From: Thiorhodococcus mannitoliphagus
Lineage (GTDB): Bacteria > Pseudomonadota > Gammaproteobacteria > Chromatiales > Chromatiaceae
Reading direction: 5' to 3'
Length of the DNA stretch: 64,000 bases
NCBI RefSeq assembly: GCF_010915725.1
Contig: NZ_JAAIJR010000002.1
Location: 62,001-126,000, forward strand
The notes below the pieces were generated by a model, which ran no database searches, was not told where the DNA came from, and saw nothing but the letters and a program-made list of their open reading frames with translations. Made by a program: the position numbers and the translations under genes. How positions within the stretch are numbered: the first letter of the stretch is position 1; every line of letters starts with the position of its first letter. Of this stretch, positions 50,387 through 60,100 are shown piece after piece.

Positions 50387-51103
50387 TTATGTCGACGCCT
50401 TCAGTGCCTTGCGACGGTAGCCAATGCCCGCCAGACCGAGCATTGCGGAGCCGAAGAGCCAGGCGGCTGCGGGCAGCGGGACTGGGTTTGGGCCAGTCAC
50501 CCAATTCGACGAGTTTGGGGTTTGGTTGGGATGGCTGAACGGATCGACGGAAATGACCCCGAAGATCGGCGAGGGCTTGTTGCTGTTGGTCGTCGCGAGG
50601 GTCGAAAAGTTGTCCTCGATCGTGGTGCCCCTGATCCGCCAAACGCTGGTCTGATCGACAGTGAAATCGCTGGCATTACCTCTTTTCCAAGTCAGCTGCA
50701 CGGTGCCGCCGCCGCTCTTGTAACCGGATTCGATGTTGTCATCGCTCAAGTCCCCGAAAAAGCTCTTGGCGATCACTCCGGAGACGTACTCGTAGGCGGT
50801 TGAAGCCAGGTCGCTGCTCGCTGTGAAGGCGAACGATAAATCGTTGACGGTGGAGGGCTTGCGTGAATTTCTGTCGTACCCCGGGTTAGCCTCGTTGGGG
50901 TCCAATGTAAAGAGGACAAAGTTTCCATCCCCGTCACTTCCATCTTGCAGGGTCAAGGTGGCCACGGAATCATAGGGCGGATTCTGGCTAGAGGTGGAGG
51001 GTCGATTGAACTCCCAAGTGACCGTAGCCGCCTGTGCGGCACTCATCATGGTTAGAATCCCGCCGATTGCAGCGGCTTTCAGGATCACGGATATCGCTTT
51101 CAT
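50387..51103 (-). CDS. VPLPA-CTERM sorting-domain surface/exopolysaccharide-associated protein
   Basis: 238 residues. Sec signal peptide at about 1-28 (AAQA-A), a mature beta-rich region of about 180 residues of no known family, and a C-terminal sorting signal VPLPAAAWLFGSAMLGLAGI followed by a basic RRKA tail. This is the VPLPA variant of PEP-CTERM, processed by exosortase and usually linked with extracellular polymer. The ATG at 51103 has GAGGGG 7 bases upstream. No exosortase gene is in this window. Confidence 0.9.
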   Translation of the reverse strand: MKAISVILKAAAIGGILTMMSAAQAATVTWEFNRPSTSSQNPPYDSVATLTLQDGSDGDGNFVLFTLDPNEANPGYDRNSRKPSTVNDLSFAFTASSDLASTAYEYVSGVIAKSFFGDLSDDNIESGYKSGGGTVQLTWKRGNASDFTVDQTSVWRIRGTTIEDNFSTLATTNSNKPSPIFGVISVDPFSHPNQTPNSSNWVTGPNPVPLPAAAWLFGSAMLGLAGIGYRRKALKAST

Positions 51104-51390
51104 GGACTTCCCCTCTTGCACCGGATCGTGCAGCTTGAGGTTTTAGAATGCAGTTATTGTACCAGAGTTTTTTTCTGGGTGTTCCCTGTGCCAGCCTTCT
51201 CCTTGGGCACTCCGATGCTCAAGCTCGTCTAGAACCGCCTCAGTTTTGTGACTCCCATTGTCTCAAGTTGGACGTCCGATTTTTGTGACATAGGTGGATC
51301 TGCTGAGTTTCCCGGGGAGGCTGTGGATGCCTTGTCGCCCCGTGCGTGATCACACCGATCGCCGACCAGGTTCGGCGACAGCGGGGAGGA

Positions 51391-52767
51391 CTACCAAGCG
51401 AGGACGACCTCCACCCTGACGAAGAAGGAATCATCCCGCCGGTTCTCGGCGTAGTAATCCCCAGGCAAGAGGTACTCCCCGACCAGATGCCCCGAGACGT
51501 GCTCGTTGAGCTTGGTCTTGAGCCAGGTGGTGAAGAGATGCCCGCGAAAGCGGTCATCGCCGCTGATGTTGACCATCTGGGCCTCGGTTCGCGTGCTGTT
51601 CTGATCCGCCCAGAGTGCGTGGTAGTCGACCATGAGCTTGGTTGTGGGGTGGACTTGTGCGTCCCAGCCGACGTTGAGCCGCTGCAGGTTGGTTGCCTCG
51701 CCGACGCGGCTCTCTAGGGGCCACTGGTAAATCATCAGCTCGCTCCACTGCGGCCAGCGGCCCCAGAGTGGGTCGAAGGCCTCGTCGTTGCTGGTGCTTG
51801 GGTCATCGCCGGAAAGGAACTCATAGCTGGCGTGGAACTGATTCTTGAGCCTGTCGTCAAGGCTGTAGGTCAGCCGGCTATTGAGGCCGAAGGCGCTGAG
51901 GTCGCGCTGGTTACGGGTGCCCCATTCGTAGGCGCCCTCGGCGCGCAGCGACCAGGCGGGTGCCAGCTTGGCGTCGGCGCGCAGCCCCGCGGCATAGATG
52001 TCGCCGGAGTCGCTGGGCGAGGGGAAGGGGGCGCCATTGTTGACGCGGATGTTGTTCGGCGTGAGGTTCGGGCGGTCATGCTTGTAGATGAAGTAGCCGT
52101 CCAGATCGGTGTCCGGCACCAGTGACTTGTTGCGGGCGTAGAGCACGATGCCCGTCTCGTACTGTTCGATCTGATCCTCGAGCTTGCCGTTGAGCGACTG
52201 TGGGAAGCGGCCGGTGTTCGCGCTCTGATTGATGAAGATGAGGTCGAGCATGGTGTCGGCCGACGCTAAGGCGTAGGTGGCGCGCGCGGCATCGAAGTAG
52301 ATGGTGCGCGAGCCGTCGAGCGGCGTTCCTTCGAGGACCAGCCAGCCGTTGCCGAGGATGAGGTCTTGCCGGCCGAGCTTCACGGACAAGGGCGAGCCGC
52401 CGATCTGCTTGAAGTCGACGGCGAGCTGATCGAAAAGGATACCGCCGCTGTACCAGGTCTCGAAGCCGGGCACGGGCCAGTCGGACGCATTGGGAGCCTG
52501 ATAGTGGCGCCCCTCCCAGATGAGGCGCGCGCTGGCGGAAATCTGGTCGGTCAGCTGGTAGCCGCCCCAGAGGCGGGTTCGGTAGCGCTGGAAGGTGCGG
52601 TCGGCGGTGGGACTGGCAGCGTTGAGACCGACGTTGTCGATCCAGACCTGGCGTAGCCGCAGGTCAGCGCCCCAGCTGAATGGGCCGCTGGTGTTGTCGG
52701 CGCTCAGGGCTGGAGCCGCGAGCGTGGCCGACAGGCCGGCGGCGATCAGGGTTTTCTTAAAGGCCAT
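51391..52767 (-). CDS. outer-membrane porin, alginate-export (AlgE-like) family
   Basis: 458 residues. Signal peptide at about 1-22 (ALS-A), then a beta-barrel pattern throughout with SWGADLRLRQVWIDNVG, RYRTRLWGGYQLTDQIS, KLGRQDLILGNGWLVLEGTP and DYHALWADQNSTRTE. It ends with an aromatic-terminated strand (VEVVLAW), as outer-membrane proteins do. AGGAGG stands 7 bases before the ATG, inside the end of the small accessory gene, with which it overlaps by 11 bases. It probably lets the organic anion taken up by the adjacent symporter cross the outer membrane. Confidence 0.88.
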   Translation of the reverse strand: MAFKKTLIAAGLSATLAAPALSADNTSGPFSWGADLRLRQVWIDNVGLNAASPTADRTFQRYRTRLWGGYQLTDQISASARLIWEGRHYQAPNASDWPVPGFETWYSGGILFDQLAVDFKQIGGSPLSVKLGRQDLILGNGWLVLEGTPLDGSRTIYFDAARATYALASADTMLDLIFINQSANTGRFPQSLNGKLEDQIEQYETGIVLYARNKSLVPDTDLDGYFIYKHDRPNLTPNNIRVNNGAPFPSPSDSGDIYAAGLRADAKLAPAWSLRAEGAYEWGTRNQRDLSAFGLNSRLTYSLDDRLKNQFHASYEFLSGDDPSTSNDEAFDPLWGRWPQWSELMIYQWPLESRVGEATNLQRLNVGWDAQVHPTTKLMVDYHALWADQNSTRTEAQMVNISGDDRFRGHLFTTWLKTKLNEHVSGHLVGEYLLPGDYYAENRRDDSFFVRVEVVLAW

Positions 52768-52927
52768 CTTCGACCTCCTGCGCTTCGCGCGCCCAATGGC
52801 GGTCTTCTTCCGTGACCAGATCGAGTGCGGCGTTGCGGCGGACAAGGCCGTAGATGACGCTGACGATGGCGACGAGAATAGTTCCGAAATAGGCAAACAA
52901 GACGTATGGATCGTCGATGCCGATCAT
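52757..52927 (-). CDS. 56-residue symporter small accessory protein
   Basis: A small frame starting MIGIDDPYVLFAYFGTILVA, with one membrane helix (about 9-28) and a charged amphipathic tail (TEEDRHWAREAQEVEDGL). It is located 32 bases downstream of the symporter gene and overlaps the porin start. The N terminus (GIDDPYVxxAYxxxxxS) matches the small accessory proteins that accompany SSS-family symporters. It is too short for most gene finders. The role (stabilising or regulating the transporter) is inferred from position. Confidence 0.8.
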   Translation of the reverse strand: MIGIDDPYVLFAYFGTILVAIVSVIYGLVRRNAALDLVTEEDRHWAREAQEVEDGL

Positions 52928-52959
52928 GGGGTGTACCTCGATTCAGTCGGTGTCAGGGC

Positions 52960-54798
52960 TCAGGAGGCCCGCTCGGGAAAGCAGCGCCGCAGGTGCTCCG
53001 CGTTCGGCGGGCGAGTGACTGCGCTGACCAGGATGAGGGTTACGAGGGCGGCGGGCAGGGCGACCACAATGGGATCCACCGAAGGCCAGTTCGGGTGGTC
53101 CTGGAGGATGCTGCTCTTGCCGTCGGTGAGGATTTGCACCAAGCCGATCGCGGAAGCCTCTTTCGCCTTGACGAGCAGCAGCCAGAACATCGACACGCCC
53201 GCCCCGACGATCATGGAGGCGAATGCTCCTGCCCGCGTGACGCGGCGGAAGAAGAGGCCGCCGATGTAGGCGGGCAGGAAGCTCGCGGCGCAGAGTCCGA
53301 AGAAGATCGCCGTGAATCTCGCGATGACGTACTCCTGGCGCACCGTATAGCTGATGGTGACCGCGATCATCAGGCCGAGCACGATCGCTAGGCGCATCAC
53401 CAACAGATTCGGCTCGTGGGTCTCCCCCTTATGCCGGATCCGCTCATAGAGGTCGCGGCCCGCGGCCGTGCCGATGGTGTGGAATTGGCTGGACATGGTG
53501 CTCATCGCGGCCGCGAGCAGCGCCAAGAGGAAGACGACCCCGAACCAATGCGGCAGTGCCGAGGAGATGAAGGTCGGGATGATCTTGTCCGCCTGGCCCT
53601 TGACGTAGGTCACGGCGGTGGAGCGTCCGGTGATGAGGTCGAAGCCCTGGCCTTGCGCGTCCGTTGCCGTGTCGCGCTCCGTGACCACGAGGGGTACCTG
53701 GGCCGGTGCCTGGGTCTTGGGGCTGATGACCGGCGTCCAGCCGCCGGAGTCGGTTTGGCTCATCAGCTCGACCAGGGCGTGGCCCTTGTCGGTGTTGAGT
53801 TCCTGGACCAGCTTGCCGTGCAGCAGCGGGCCGTTCTGTGCCATCCAGACGTTGGACAGGCTGCCCACCAGGAAGGGCGTGCCGGTCATGAGCATGATGA
53901 AGACGGCGCCGATCGGCACGGCGCGGTCCAGCTCGCGGCGGCTGCGCACGGTCATGAAGCGCACGATGAGCTGTGGCTGGGCCAGTACGCCGATGCCAAC
54001 TCCTAGGATGATTGAGGTAATGACGATCCACCAGAGGTCGTAGGACTTGGCCCCCCAGCCAAAGGCCGGCATTGCCGTCCAGCCCTGATGCCCCATCTGC
54101 TGCAGCGGGGCGGGAACCATGTCCGCCATGTCGGTCAGGCTCTGGTGGGCCTCGGTGATGCCGCCTAGGCTGCTGTAGGTGAACACCAGTAGGAAGATCA
54201 TGGCGAAGACCATGACGAAGCCCTGCAGGGTGTCTGTGTACATGACGGCCTTGAGTCCGCCAGGGATGACGTAGGCGGCGGTAATGATGGCGAACATCAG
54301 CAGCGCGACCTCGAAGTCGATGCCGAACTGGGTGGCCGCGAAGATGCTGCCGCCGGTCATGACGGCCGCTGAGTAGAGCGGCATCAAGAGGAAGACCAGG
54401 GCGCCGGCGAAGATCTGAATGCCACGGCTCTGATATCTGAGCCCCAGGAGTTCGGGGAAGGTATGCGCCCCCAAATGATGCCCGAGTCTGCGCGTCGGCT
54501 CGCCGAAGAAGACGAAGGCGATGAAGATGCCGACCGCGATGTTGAGGAAGGTCAGCCACAGCAGGCTCATCCCGAAGAGTCCGGCGACGCCGCCGAAGCC
54601 GACGATGGCCGCGGTCGAGATGAAGGTGGCACCGTATGAGACGGCCATGATGATCGGGTGGGCGGAGCGCCCGCCGACCAGGAAGTCCGCGGCCGAGCGC
54701 GTGCCGCGGTAGCCGAGCCACCCCAGATAGGCGGTGGTCAGCAAATAGGCCAGGATGACGAGGATGTCGACCCAGCCGACCGAGGATACGTCGGTCAT
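52960..54798 (-). CDS. sodium:solute symporter (SSS family)
   Basis: 612 residues, about 13 membrane helices, with the SSS signatures GGRSAHPIIMAVSYGATFIS, VMYTDTLQGFVMVFAM and AAMSTMSSQFHTIGTAAGRD. A hydrophilic loop of about 70 residues (about 345-415) in the second half, larger than in ActP-like symporters, is notable. It is followed by a small accessory protein and a porin in the same orientation. An aryl acid or short carboxylate is the likely substrate given the PaaK/IorAB genes nearby, but acetate or another carboxylate is possible. Confidence 0.9.
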   Translation of the reverse strand: MTDVSSVGWVDILVILAYLLTTAYLGWLGYRGTRSAADFLVGGRSAHPIIMAVSYGATFISTAAIVGFGGVAGLFGMSLLWLTFLNIAVGIFIAFVFFGEPTRRLGHHLGAHTFPELLGLRYQSRGIQIFAGALVFLLMPLYSAAVMTGGSIFAATQFGIDFEVALLMFAIITAAYVIPGGLKAVMYTDTLQGFVMVFAMIFLLVFTYSSLGGITEAHQSLTDMADMVPAPLQQMGHQGWTAMPAFGWGAKSYDLWWIVITSIILGVGIGVLAQPQLIVRFMTVRSRRELDRAVPIGAVFIMLMTGTPFLVGSLSNVWMAQNGPLLHGKLVQELNTDKGHALVELMSQTDSGGWTPVISPKTQAPAQVPLVVTERDTATDAQGQGFDLITGRSTAVTYVKGQADKIIPTFISSALPHWFGVVFLLALLAAAMSTMSSQFHTIGTAAGRDLYERIRHKGETHEPNLLVMRLAIVLGLMIAVTISYTVRQEYVIARFTAIFFGLCAASFLPAYIGGLFFRRVTRAGAFASMIVGAGVSMFWLLLVKAKEASAIGLVQILTDGKSSILQDHPNWPSVDPIVVALPAALVTLILVSAVTRPPNAEHLRRCFPERAS

Positions 54799-54957
54799 AA
54801 TTGCCCCCTGCGTTTTCTTATGTATCGTTTTTTGCGTTGCGGGGGCGAAAAATACCCTTCTGGGGGAGGGTAGAATATAGATCCAGCGCAGTTAAATGAC
54901 GTTTCCATGACGTCCGCGCGGGATTTGGATGTGATTTCGAGCTTAAAGAGAGGTTGG

Positions 54958-55311
54958 ATGGAAACCTACACGGTCGTCAGGCCAGAGCATCTGAACCACT
55001 ATGGGCACCTCTTCGGTGGCGCCCTGCTGAAATGGGTCGACGAGGTCGCTTGGATCGCGGCGAGCCGGGACAATCCTGGGTGCCGTTTCGTCACGGTGGG
55101 TATGGATCGCGTCGAGTTCCATCGCGGCGTCCACCAGGGTGCCGTGCTGAGGTTCGACGCGGTCGAGAGCTGTCGCGGCCGAACGTCCTTGACCTACGCC
55201 GTCAGCGTCTTCGCCGACGATCTCGAGACGGGCCAGGAAGCCTCGATCTTCTCGACCTGCATTACCTTCGTGCGGCTCGATGTCGAGGGGCGGAAGATCG
55301 CTCTGCCCTGA
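54958..55311 (+). CDS. hotdog-fold acyl-CoA thioesterase (YciA-like)
   Basis: 117 residues from the ATG at 54958, which has GAGAGG 4-9 bases upstream; an ATG at 54907 would add 17 residues but lacks a ribosome-binding site. The motif HYGHLFGGALLKWVDEVAW is the HotDog/acyl-CoA hydrolase signature, with the catalytic Asp in WVDEVA and a following RDNPGCRFVTVGMD region. It would hydrolyse short to long acyl-CoA. Alone on the plus strand. Confidence 0.87.
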   Translation: METYTVVRPEHLNHYGHLFGGALLKWVDEVAWIAASRDNPGCRFVTVGMDRVEFHRGVHQGAVLRFDAVESCRGRTSLTYAVSVFADDLETGQEASIFSTCITFVRLDVEGRKIALP

Positions 55312-55348
55312 GATGAGCTTGTCCACGCTTTGATTCCGCTCGGACTGC

Positions 55349-55524
55349 CTAGAATCCTTGAGGGCGTAAAATGCTTGCAGGTGAGTCAAATTTCGATGAA
55401 GCGTCCGACCATCCAAGGCCGTCGGTATCGGTATCGGTATCGGTATCGGTATCGAACTGACGATAGCGATCCCGATTCCGATTCCGATGGCATGACTCAT
55501 GGGTCTGAGGTGAAGTCTCGCTAG
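55349..55524 (-). repeat. repeat family B, copy 3 (inverted)
   Basis: 176 bases between CTAG motifs in the opposite orientation to the copies at 7001 and 16044. The array here is CGGTAT x5 on the plus strand (55423-55452), i.e. ATACCG, while the other copies carry ATCCCG: every unit differs by the same base. The surrounding blocks are otherwise conserved (GTCCGACCATCCAAGGCCGT). Confidence 0.8.
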
Positions 55525-55552
55525 GGCATGCCCGGCGCGTCATAAAGCCTGT

Positions 55553-55972
55553 TCAATTCGTCGCCAGATGGTTGGCGAGTGCGGCATGAAGGTCGGCCGG
55601 CAGCTCTGGTGTCGTCGACCTGCTCTGTGCGATCAGCACATGGACGGTAAGGGCCGTTGCCGCAACCTCTCCCGCTTCGCTCAGGAAGCGATAGCCGATC
55701 GAGAAGGAGCGCTGGCGCAGCTCGAGCACCTGAACCTCGACGCCTATTCGGTCGCCGTGACACATGGCTCTGCGGTAGTCCGCTTCCGCGTGCGTCAGCG
55801 GCAAGATCAGCTCACCCTGGCGAATGAGTGCGTCGAGTGGGGCTCCGATGGCGCGCATGAAGGCCTCGTAGGCGTCATGTGCGTGGCGGAAGAGGTGTGC
55901 GAAGAAGAGCCGGCCGGCGACATCTGTGTCGTGGAGCCGGATTTCGAAGTGGTGCGCGAAGGGCGCTGACAT
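55553..55972 (-). CDS. hotdog-fold thioesterase, 4-hydroxybenzoyl-CoA / DHNA-CoA type
   Basis: 139 residues with the catalytic aspartate in LHDTDVAGRLFFAHLFRHAH (HxTDxxG), a hallmark of the 4HBT family. Members of this branch hydrolyse 4-hydroxybenzoyl-CoA or 1,4-dihydroxy-2-naphthoyl-CoA; the latter would fit menaquinone synthesis with the MenE-like ligase in this window, and the former the aryl-acid genes. It stands alone on the minus strand. Confidence 0.88.
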   Translation of the reverse strand: MSAPFAHHFEIRLHDTDVAGRLFFAHLFRHAHDAYEAFMRAIGAPLDALIRQGELILPLTHAEADYRRAMCHGDRIGVEVQVLELRQRSFSIGYRFLSEAGEVAATALTVHVLIAQSRSTTPELPADLHAALANHLATN

Positions 55973-56216
55973 AGGCCTTGGCTTCGGGCTGCTTGCCTGG
56001 TCTGGGCTTGGGGGCGCCGGCCCGCTCTACACGGCTGGCTCTGCGTCTTTTGCCAGTTCGGAAGAGCGCCTGCTCGGGCCATGAGGTGGACCTTTCAGGG
56101 TGCTGGCCGCCGCGTCACCCGAGATGCCGGGGCGGGCGGCCACCTCCGCGAGGTTGGCGAGCGATGCTCCCTTGCGTCTGCGGAGCCACCGAGATGGCTC
56201 CGCGGAATCTCAAGAA

Positions 56217-56807
56217 TCAGCGCGAGCGCCTTGCTGCAACCGAGCCGCGCGTGCTGAGGAGCAGGAAGATGCTGATCAAGAAAGTGCCGATGGCCAGCAG
56301 CATGATCATCATCATGGGCTTGTTGGCGGCGTCCTCGATCTTGAGGGTCTCTCCGATCTTGCCCAGAACGGCGACGTTGGCAGGGTCTGCGAGCAGATAG
56401 CCGCAGAGGCCGAGGAAGAGCGAGTAGAAGAACATCTTGGCGTCGAGATAGAGGCCGACCAGCATGGCCACCATCGCGAGCATCAGGATGAGGGTGATGG
56501 TCGTCTTCTCGCTGCCGAGGGCCGCTTCAACGCCGGCCGCTTGCAGCGTCAGGAGCATCCAGAGGAAGGCGCCCCAGATGATGATCTGACGGATGAGGTA
56601 CAAGAGACGGGAGTCGCCGCGTGCATAGGCGTTGGCCCAGGCGGTGATAATGGAGATGAAGGCGACGACGGGAACGAAGTACTCCCAATAGCTGGCGGTA
56701 CCGGCGAGGTCCTCACGGGTCAGGGCATAGAGGATGATGGTGACGGCATAGAGGATGATGATCGGGAGAAGCGCGAGCATCAATGAGCTTTGTTTCTTTT
56801 CGGGCAC
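56217..56807 (-). CDS. multi-spanning membrane protein of unknown function
   Basis: 196 residues with six hydrophobic segments and short connecting loops. The start GTG at 56807 is chosen because GGAGGG stands 7 bases before it and MPEKKQSS is a normal hydrophilic N-terminal tail; longer frames lack this. I recognise no family. It is divergent from the alpha-2-macroglobulin gene, with an FNR-like box between them. Confidence 0.78.
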   Translation of the reverse strand: MPEKKQSSLMLALLPIIILYAVTIILYALTREDLAGTASYWEYFVPVVAFISIITAWANAYARGDSRLLYLIRQIIIWGAFLWMLLTLQAAGVEAALGSEKTTITLILMLAMVAMLVGLYLDAKMFFYSLFLGLCGYLLADPANVAVLGKIGETLKIEDAANKPMMMIMLLAIGTFLISIFLLLSTRGSVAARRSR

Positions 56808-57191
56808 GACAAACCCTCCAAACTGGGTTGTTGTGGTAAATGGCCGATGGCCGACATGAACTGCGCACGAGACCATCGATGTGGTCAGGCCGTGGGATCT
56901 TAACCCTTACTGAAACTGCGTGTTAAGCGAAAAGCGTGGACTTTCCGCTGCATCTGCGGGCTTTCCCCCCGCCTCTTTTGCTTAGGTCTTGATCAAGATC
57001 AGTTGCCGAGTCGTTGCACGCGCTGCCATCTCGGGCTTGTACCGGCCTCGCCCGGAACGGATCCGTTGAACCCCATCGAGCGCAAGAAACACCCTGGTTT
57101 GCGTCTCCGGTTGCCGGATCTGGGTTTACCCTCGCCGAGCGAGGTACTAGAGTTCAAAGTCCCTATGAGTGCACCGGAAAGGAGCGCCGCC
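56808..57191. other. divergent promoter region between the membrane protein and macroglobulin genes
   Basis: 384 bases without a gene. It holds the FNR-like box at 56989-57002 nearly midway between the two start codons, 182 and 190 bases from them. Confidence 0.55.
56989..57002. promoter_or_regulatory. FNR/Anr-type box
   Basis: TTGAT-CAAG-ATCAG matches the FNR/Anr consensus TTGAT-N4-ATCAA at nine of ten positions. In a phototroph that switches between oxic and anoxic growth such a box suggests redox control of one or both flanking genes. Confidence 0.5.
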
Positions 57192-60100
57192 ATGCCTGAC
57201 TCCCCGCTTGTCTCGCGCCGATTCTGGTCCGCATTGGCGGTGGCTTGGCTCATCCTGGCCGGTGCGATGGCCGCCGAGGCGCGCGAGCTTGTGATCGCGG
57301 TCGGTGTCGACTATTTCGGGCGCGACTATAGAACGCTGAAGTCGGTGTCCCTGGATGACTGCAAGGCCGCCTGCCGTGAGGATGCGCGCTGCAAGGCCTT
57401 TACCTACAACCTTGGCGCGCAATGGTGCTTCCTGAAAGAGAGCTTTGCGGAAGCCAGACCCTTCGACGGCGCTGTTTCCGGGCGTGTCCTTGTCGGCGAA
57501 ACCAGCAGTCAAGACCTGCTGGCGACACGTCTCAGCGAGCTGGCGTTTCTGCCGCGTCGCGAGCTGGCCGAGGCGCGCGAGCTGGAAGCGCGTTTGGCCG
57601 AGTTGACGCCGCCGAGCGCCCGCGTGGAATCCTTGGCTCGGGAGGCCGAGGCGGCGCTCGCGTCGAAACAGCCCGAGCGCGCCCTTGAGCGTTATCGCGA
57701 GGCGCTGCGGCTCGGCCCAGAGCGGTCGAGTCTGTGGCGCGGACTGGCCGAGGCCTCGCGGAGTGCCGAGCCGTCCGACCGCGGGGTGCGACGTCGCCTG
57801 CAGCGGCAAGCTACGGGTGCGGCCATCAACGCCTATCTGCGCGCGGAGCATGAGGCCGCGCAAGCCGAGGCGCTTGCGCTGCTGAGCTTGACCTTGGCCG
57901 ACCGTTCTCAGTGGCGATCCGCGATTCGGGCGGCCCGCGCCTCTCTTGATCTCGTCGACGACCCGAACGTCAGTGTTGCCTACGAAAAGCTGATCGCCGA
58001 GCACGGATTTCGCGTCACCGATCACAAGGTCGACTCGGACGCGGCAAGTCCCCGTATCTGCATCGCGTTCAGCGACAAGCTGGCGACCCAAATTCCCAAT
58101 CTGGCCGATTTCGTCCGTGTCGAGGGCCATACCGATCTTCCGATCGAGCCCGAGGCCAAGCAGATCTGCATCGACGGCGTGCGCCACGGTGAGCGCTATC
58201 GCGTGCTGGTGCGCGCGGGATTGCCTGCGGCGGACGGCGAGCGGCTGATCAAAGCCTCGGATCTCCAGATCTATGTTCGCGACCGTTCTCCGATGGTGCG
58301 TTTCCTCGGGCGCGCCTATGTCTTGCCCAAGGGCGGCGAGGCTGCAATCCCCGTGGTGACGGTCAATACGGACTTGGTCGACGCCAAGGTCTACCGCATC
58401 GGCGACAGGTCATTGACCCAGGCGATGGCGGATGGGGTGCTGCGCAAACAGCTGGGTGACTGGGAGGTCGAGCGGCTCGAGGAGCGCACCGGTGAGCTGG
58501 TTTGGGCGGGCAGCGTCGAGGTGACGTCCGAGCTGAATCGGGAGGTGACGACCGCGGTGCCGGTCGGCGCCCTGATCCAGGATTTCCAGCCAGGCATCTA
58601 CGCCATGACCGCCCGCCCGAGCAAGGCCGCGAAGGATGATGATAACCAAGCGACCCAGTGGTTCATCGTCTCCGACCTCGGCTTGGCCGCCTTCTCCGGC
58701 AATGACGGACTGCATGCCATGGTCCGCTCCTTGTCCACGGCCAAGCCCTTGGCCGAGGTCGCGCTGCGCTTGGTCGCGGTCAACAATGAGATCTTGGGGC
58801 GTGCGCGTACGGATGCCGCAGGCTACGTCCGCTTCGAGCCGGGCCTGCTGCGCGGCAAGGGCGGCAACGCCCCGGCGCTCCTGGTGGCAGAAGGTGAGGA
58901 CGGTGACTATGGTTTCCTGGATCTGACGCAAACGCCCTTCGATCTGAGCGACCGGGGCGTCGACGGCAGACCCGCGCCCGAGCCCCTGGATGTCTATCTG
59001 GTGAGCGAGCGTGGTGCCTATCGTCCCGGCGAGACGGTCTACCTCACGGCCTTGGTTCGCGATGCTCGGGCGTATGCCGTCACCGGTCTCCCGATCACCT
59101 TGGTCGTCAAACGCCCCGACGGCGTCGAGCACCTCAGGGCCATCCTTCCAGATCAGGGTCAAGGCGGGCATGAGGCCAAGGTCGAACTCAGTCGCACGGC
59201 GATGCGGGGGACTTGGCGTGCCTATCTCTACAGTGATCCCAAGGGGGCGGCGCTCGCCGACTTGCCCTTCTTGGTCGAGGACTTCGAGCCCGAGCGTCTG
59301 ACCTTCGAGATTACATCCTCGGCACCAGCGATCGATCCGGCGGATGCGCCCACGCTGGGGATCGATGCGCGCTTCCTCTACGGGGCACCGGCGTCCGGTC
59401 TGGATGTCGAAGGCGCTGCGCAGCTCAAGCCGACCGATGCCTTGAAGGCCTTCCCGGGCTACCGCTTCGGGCTCGAGAGCGAATCATTGACGCCCATCGG
59501 CGGTCCGCTCCAGGCGGCACGGACCGACGCGCAGGGCAAGGCCCAGCTTGCCCTGGATCTGCCCGAGCTTCCAGCCACCAGCAAGCTGCTGAAGGCTGAG
59601 ATTCAGGTGCGTGTGCTCGACGAGAGTGGTCGCCCCGTCGAGCGCGAACGCTCGCTCGCGGTCGCCTCCAAGCAGCCGCGCATCGGCGTCAAACCCCTCT
59701 TTGAGGGCTCGGTCGAGCAGGGCGGCAATGCGCGTTTCGAGGTCATCGCCATCGACGCGGAAGGCCGGCGTGTCGCGCTCCAGGGCGTGCGTTGGAGGCT
59801 CTCGCGCCTGCAGACGACCTTCCAGTGGTACGAGTCGGATGGGCGCTGGGATTACGAGCCGATCACCTCGAGCCAGCGTGTGGCCGATGGTGTTGTGGAT
59901 CTGGCGGCGACCGAGACGCTGCAGCTCGAGGCCCCGGTCGATTGGGGTGCCTATCGACTGGCGCTCGCGTCATCGGACGGTGCTGTCCTGCCGGCGGACC
60001 TGGAGTTCGAGGCCGGCTGGTACGTGGAGCCGACGGCCCAAGACACGCCGGACCAGCTCAAGGTCTCGCTCGACAAGGCGCAGTACAGGATTGGCGATCA

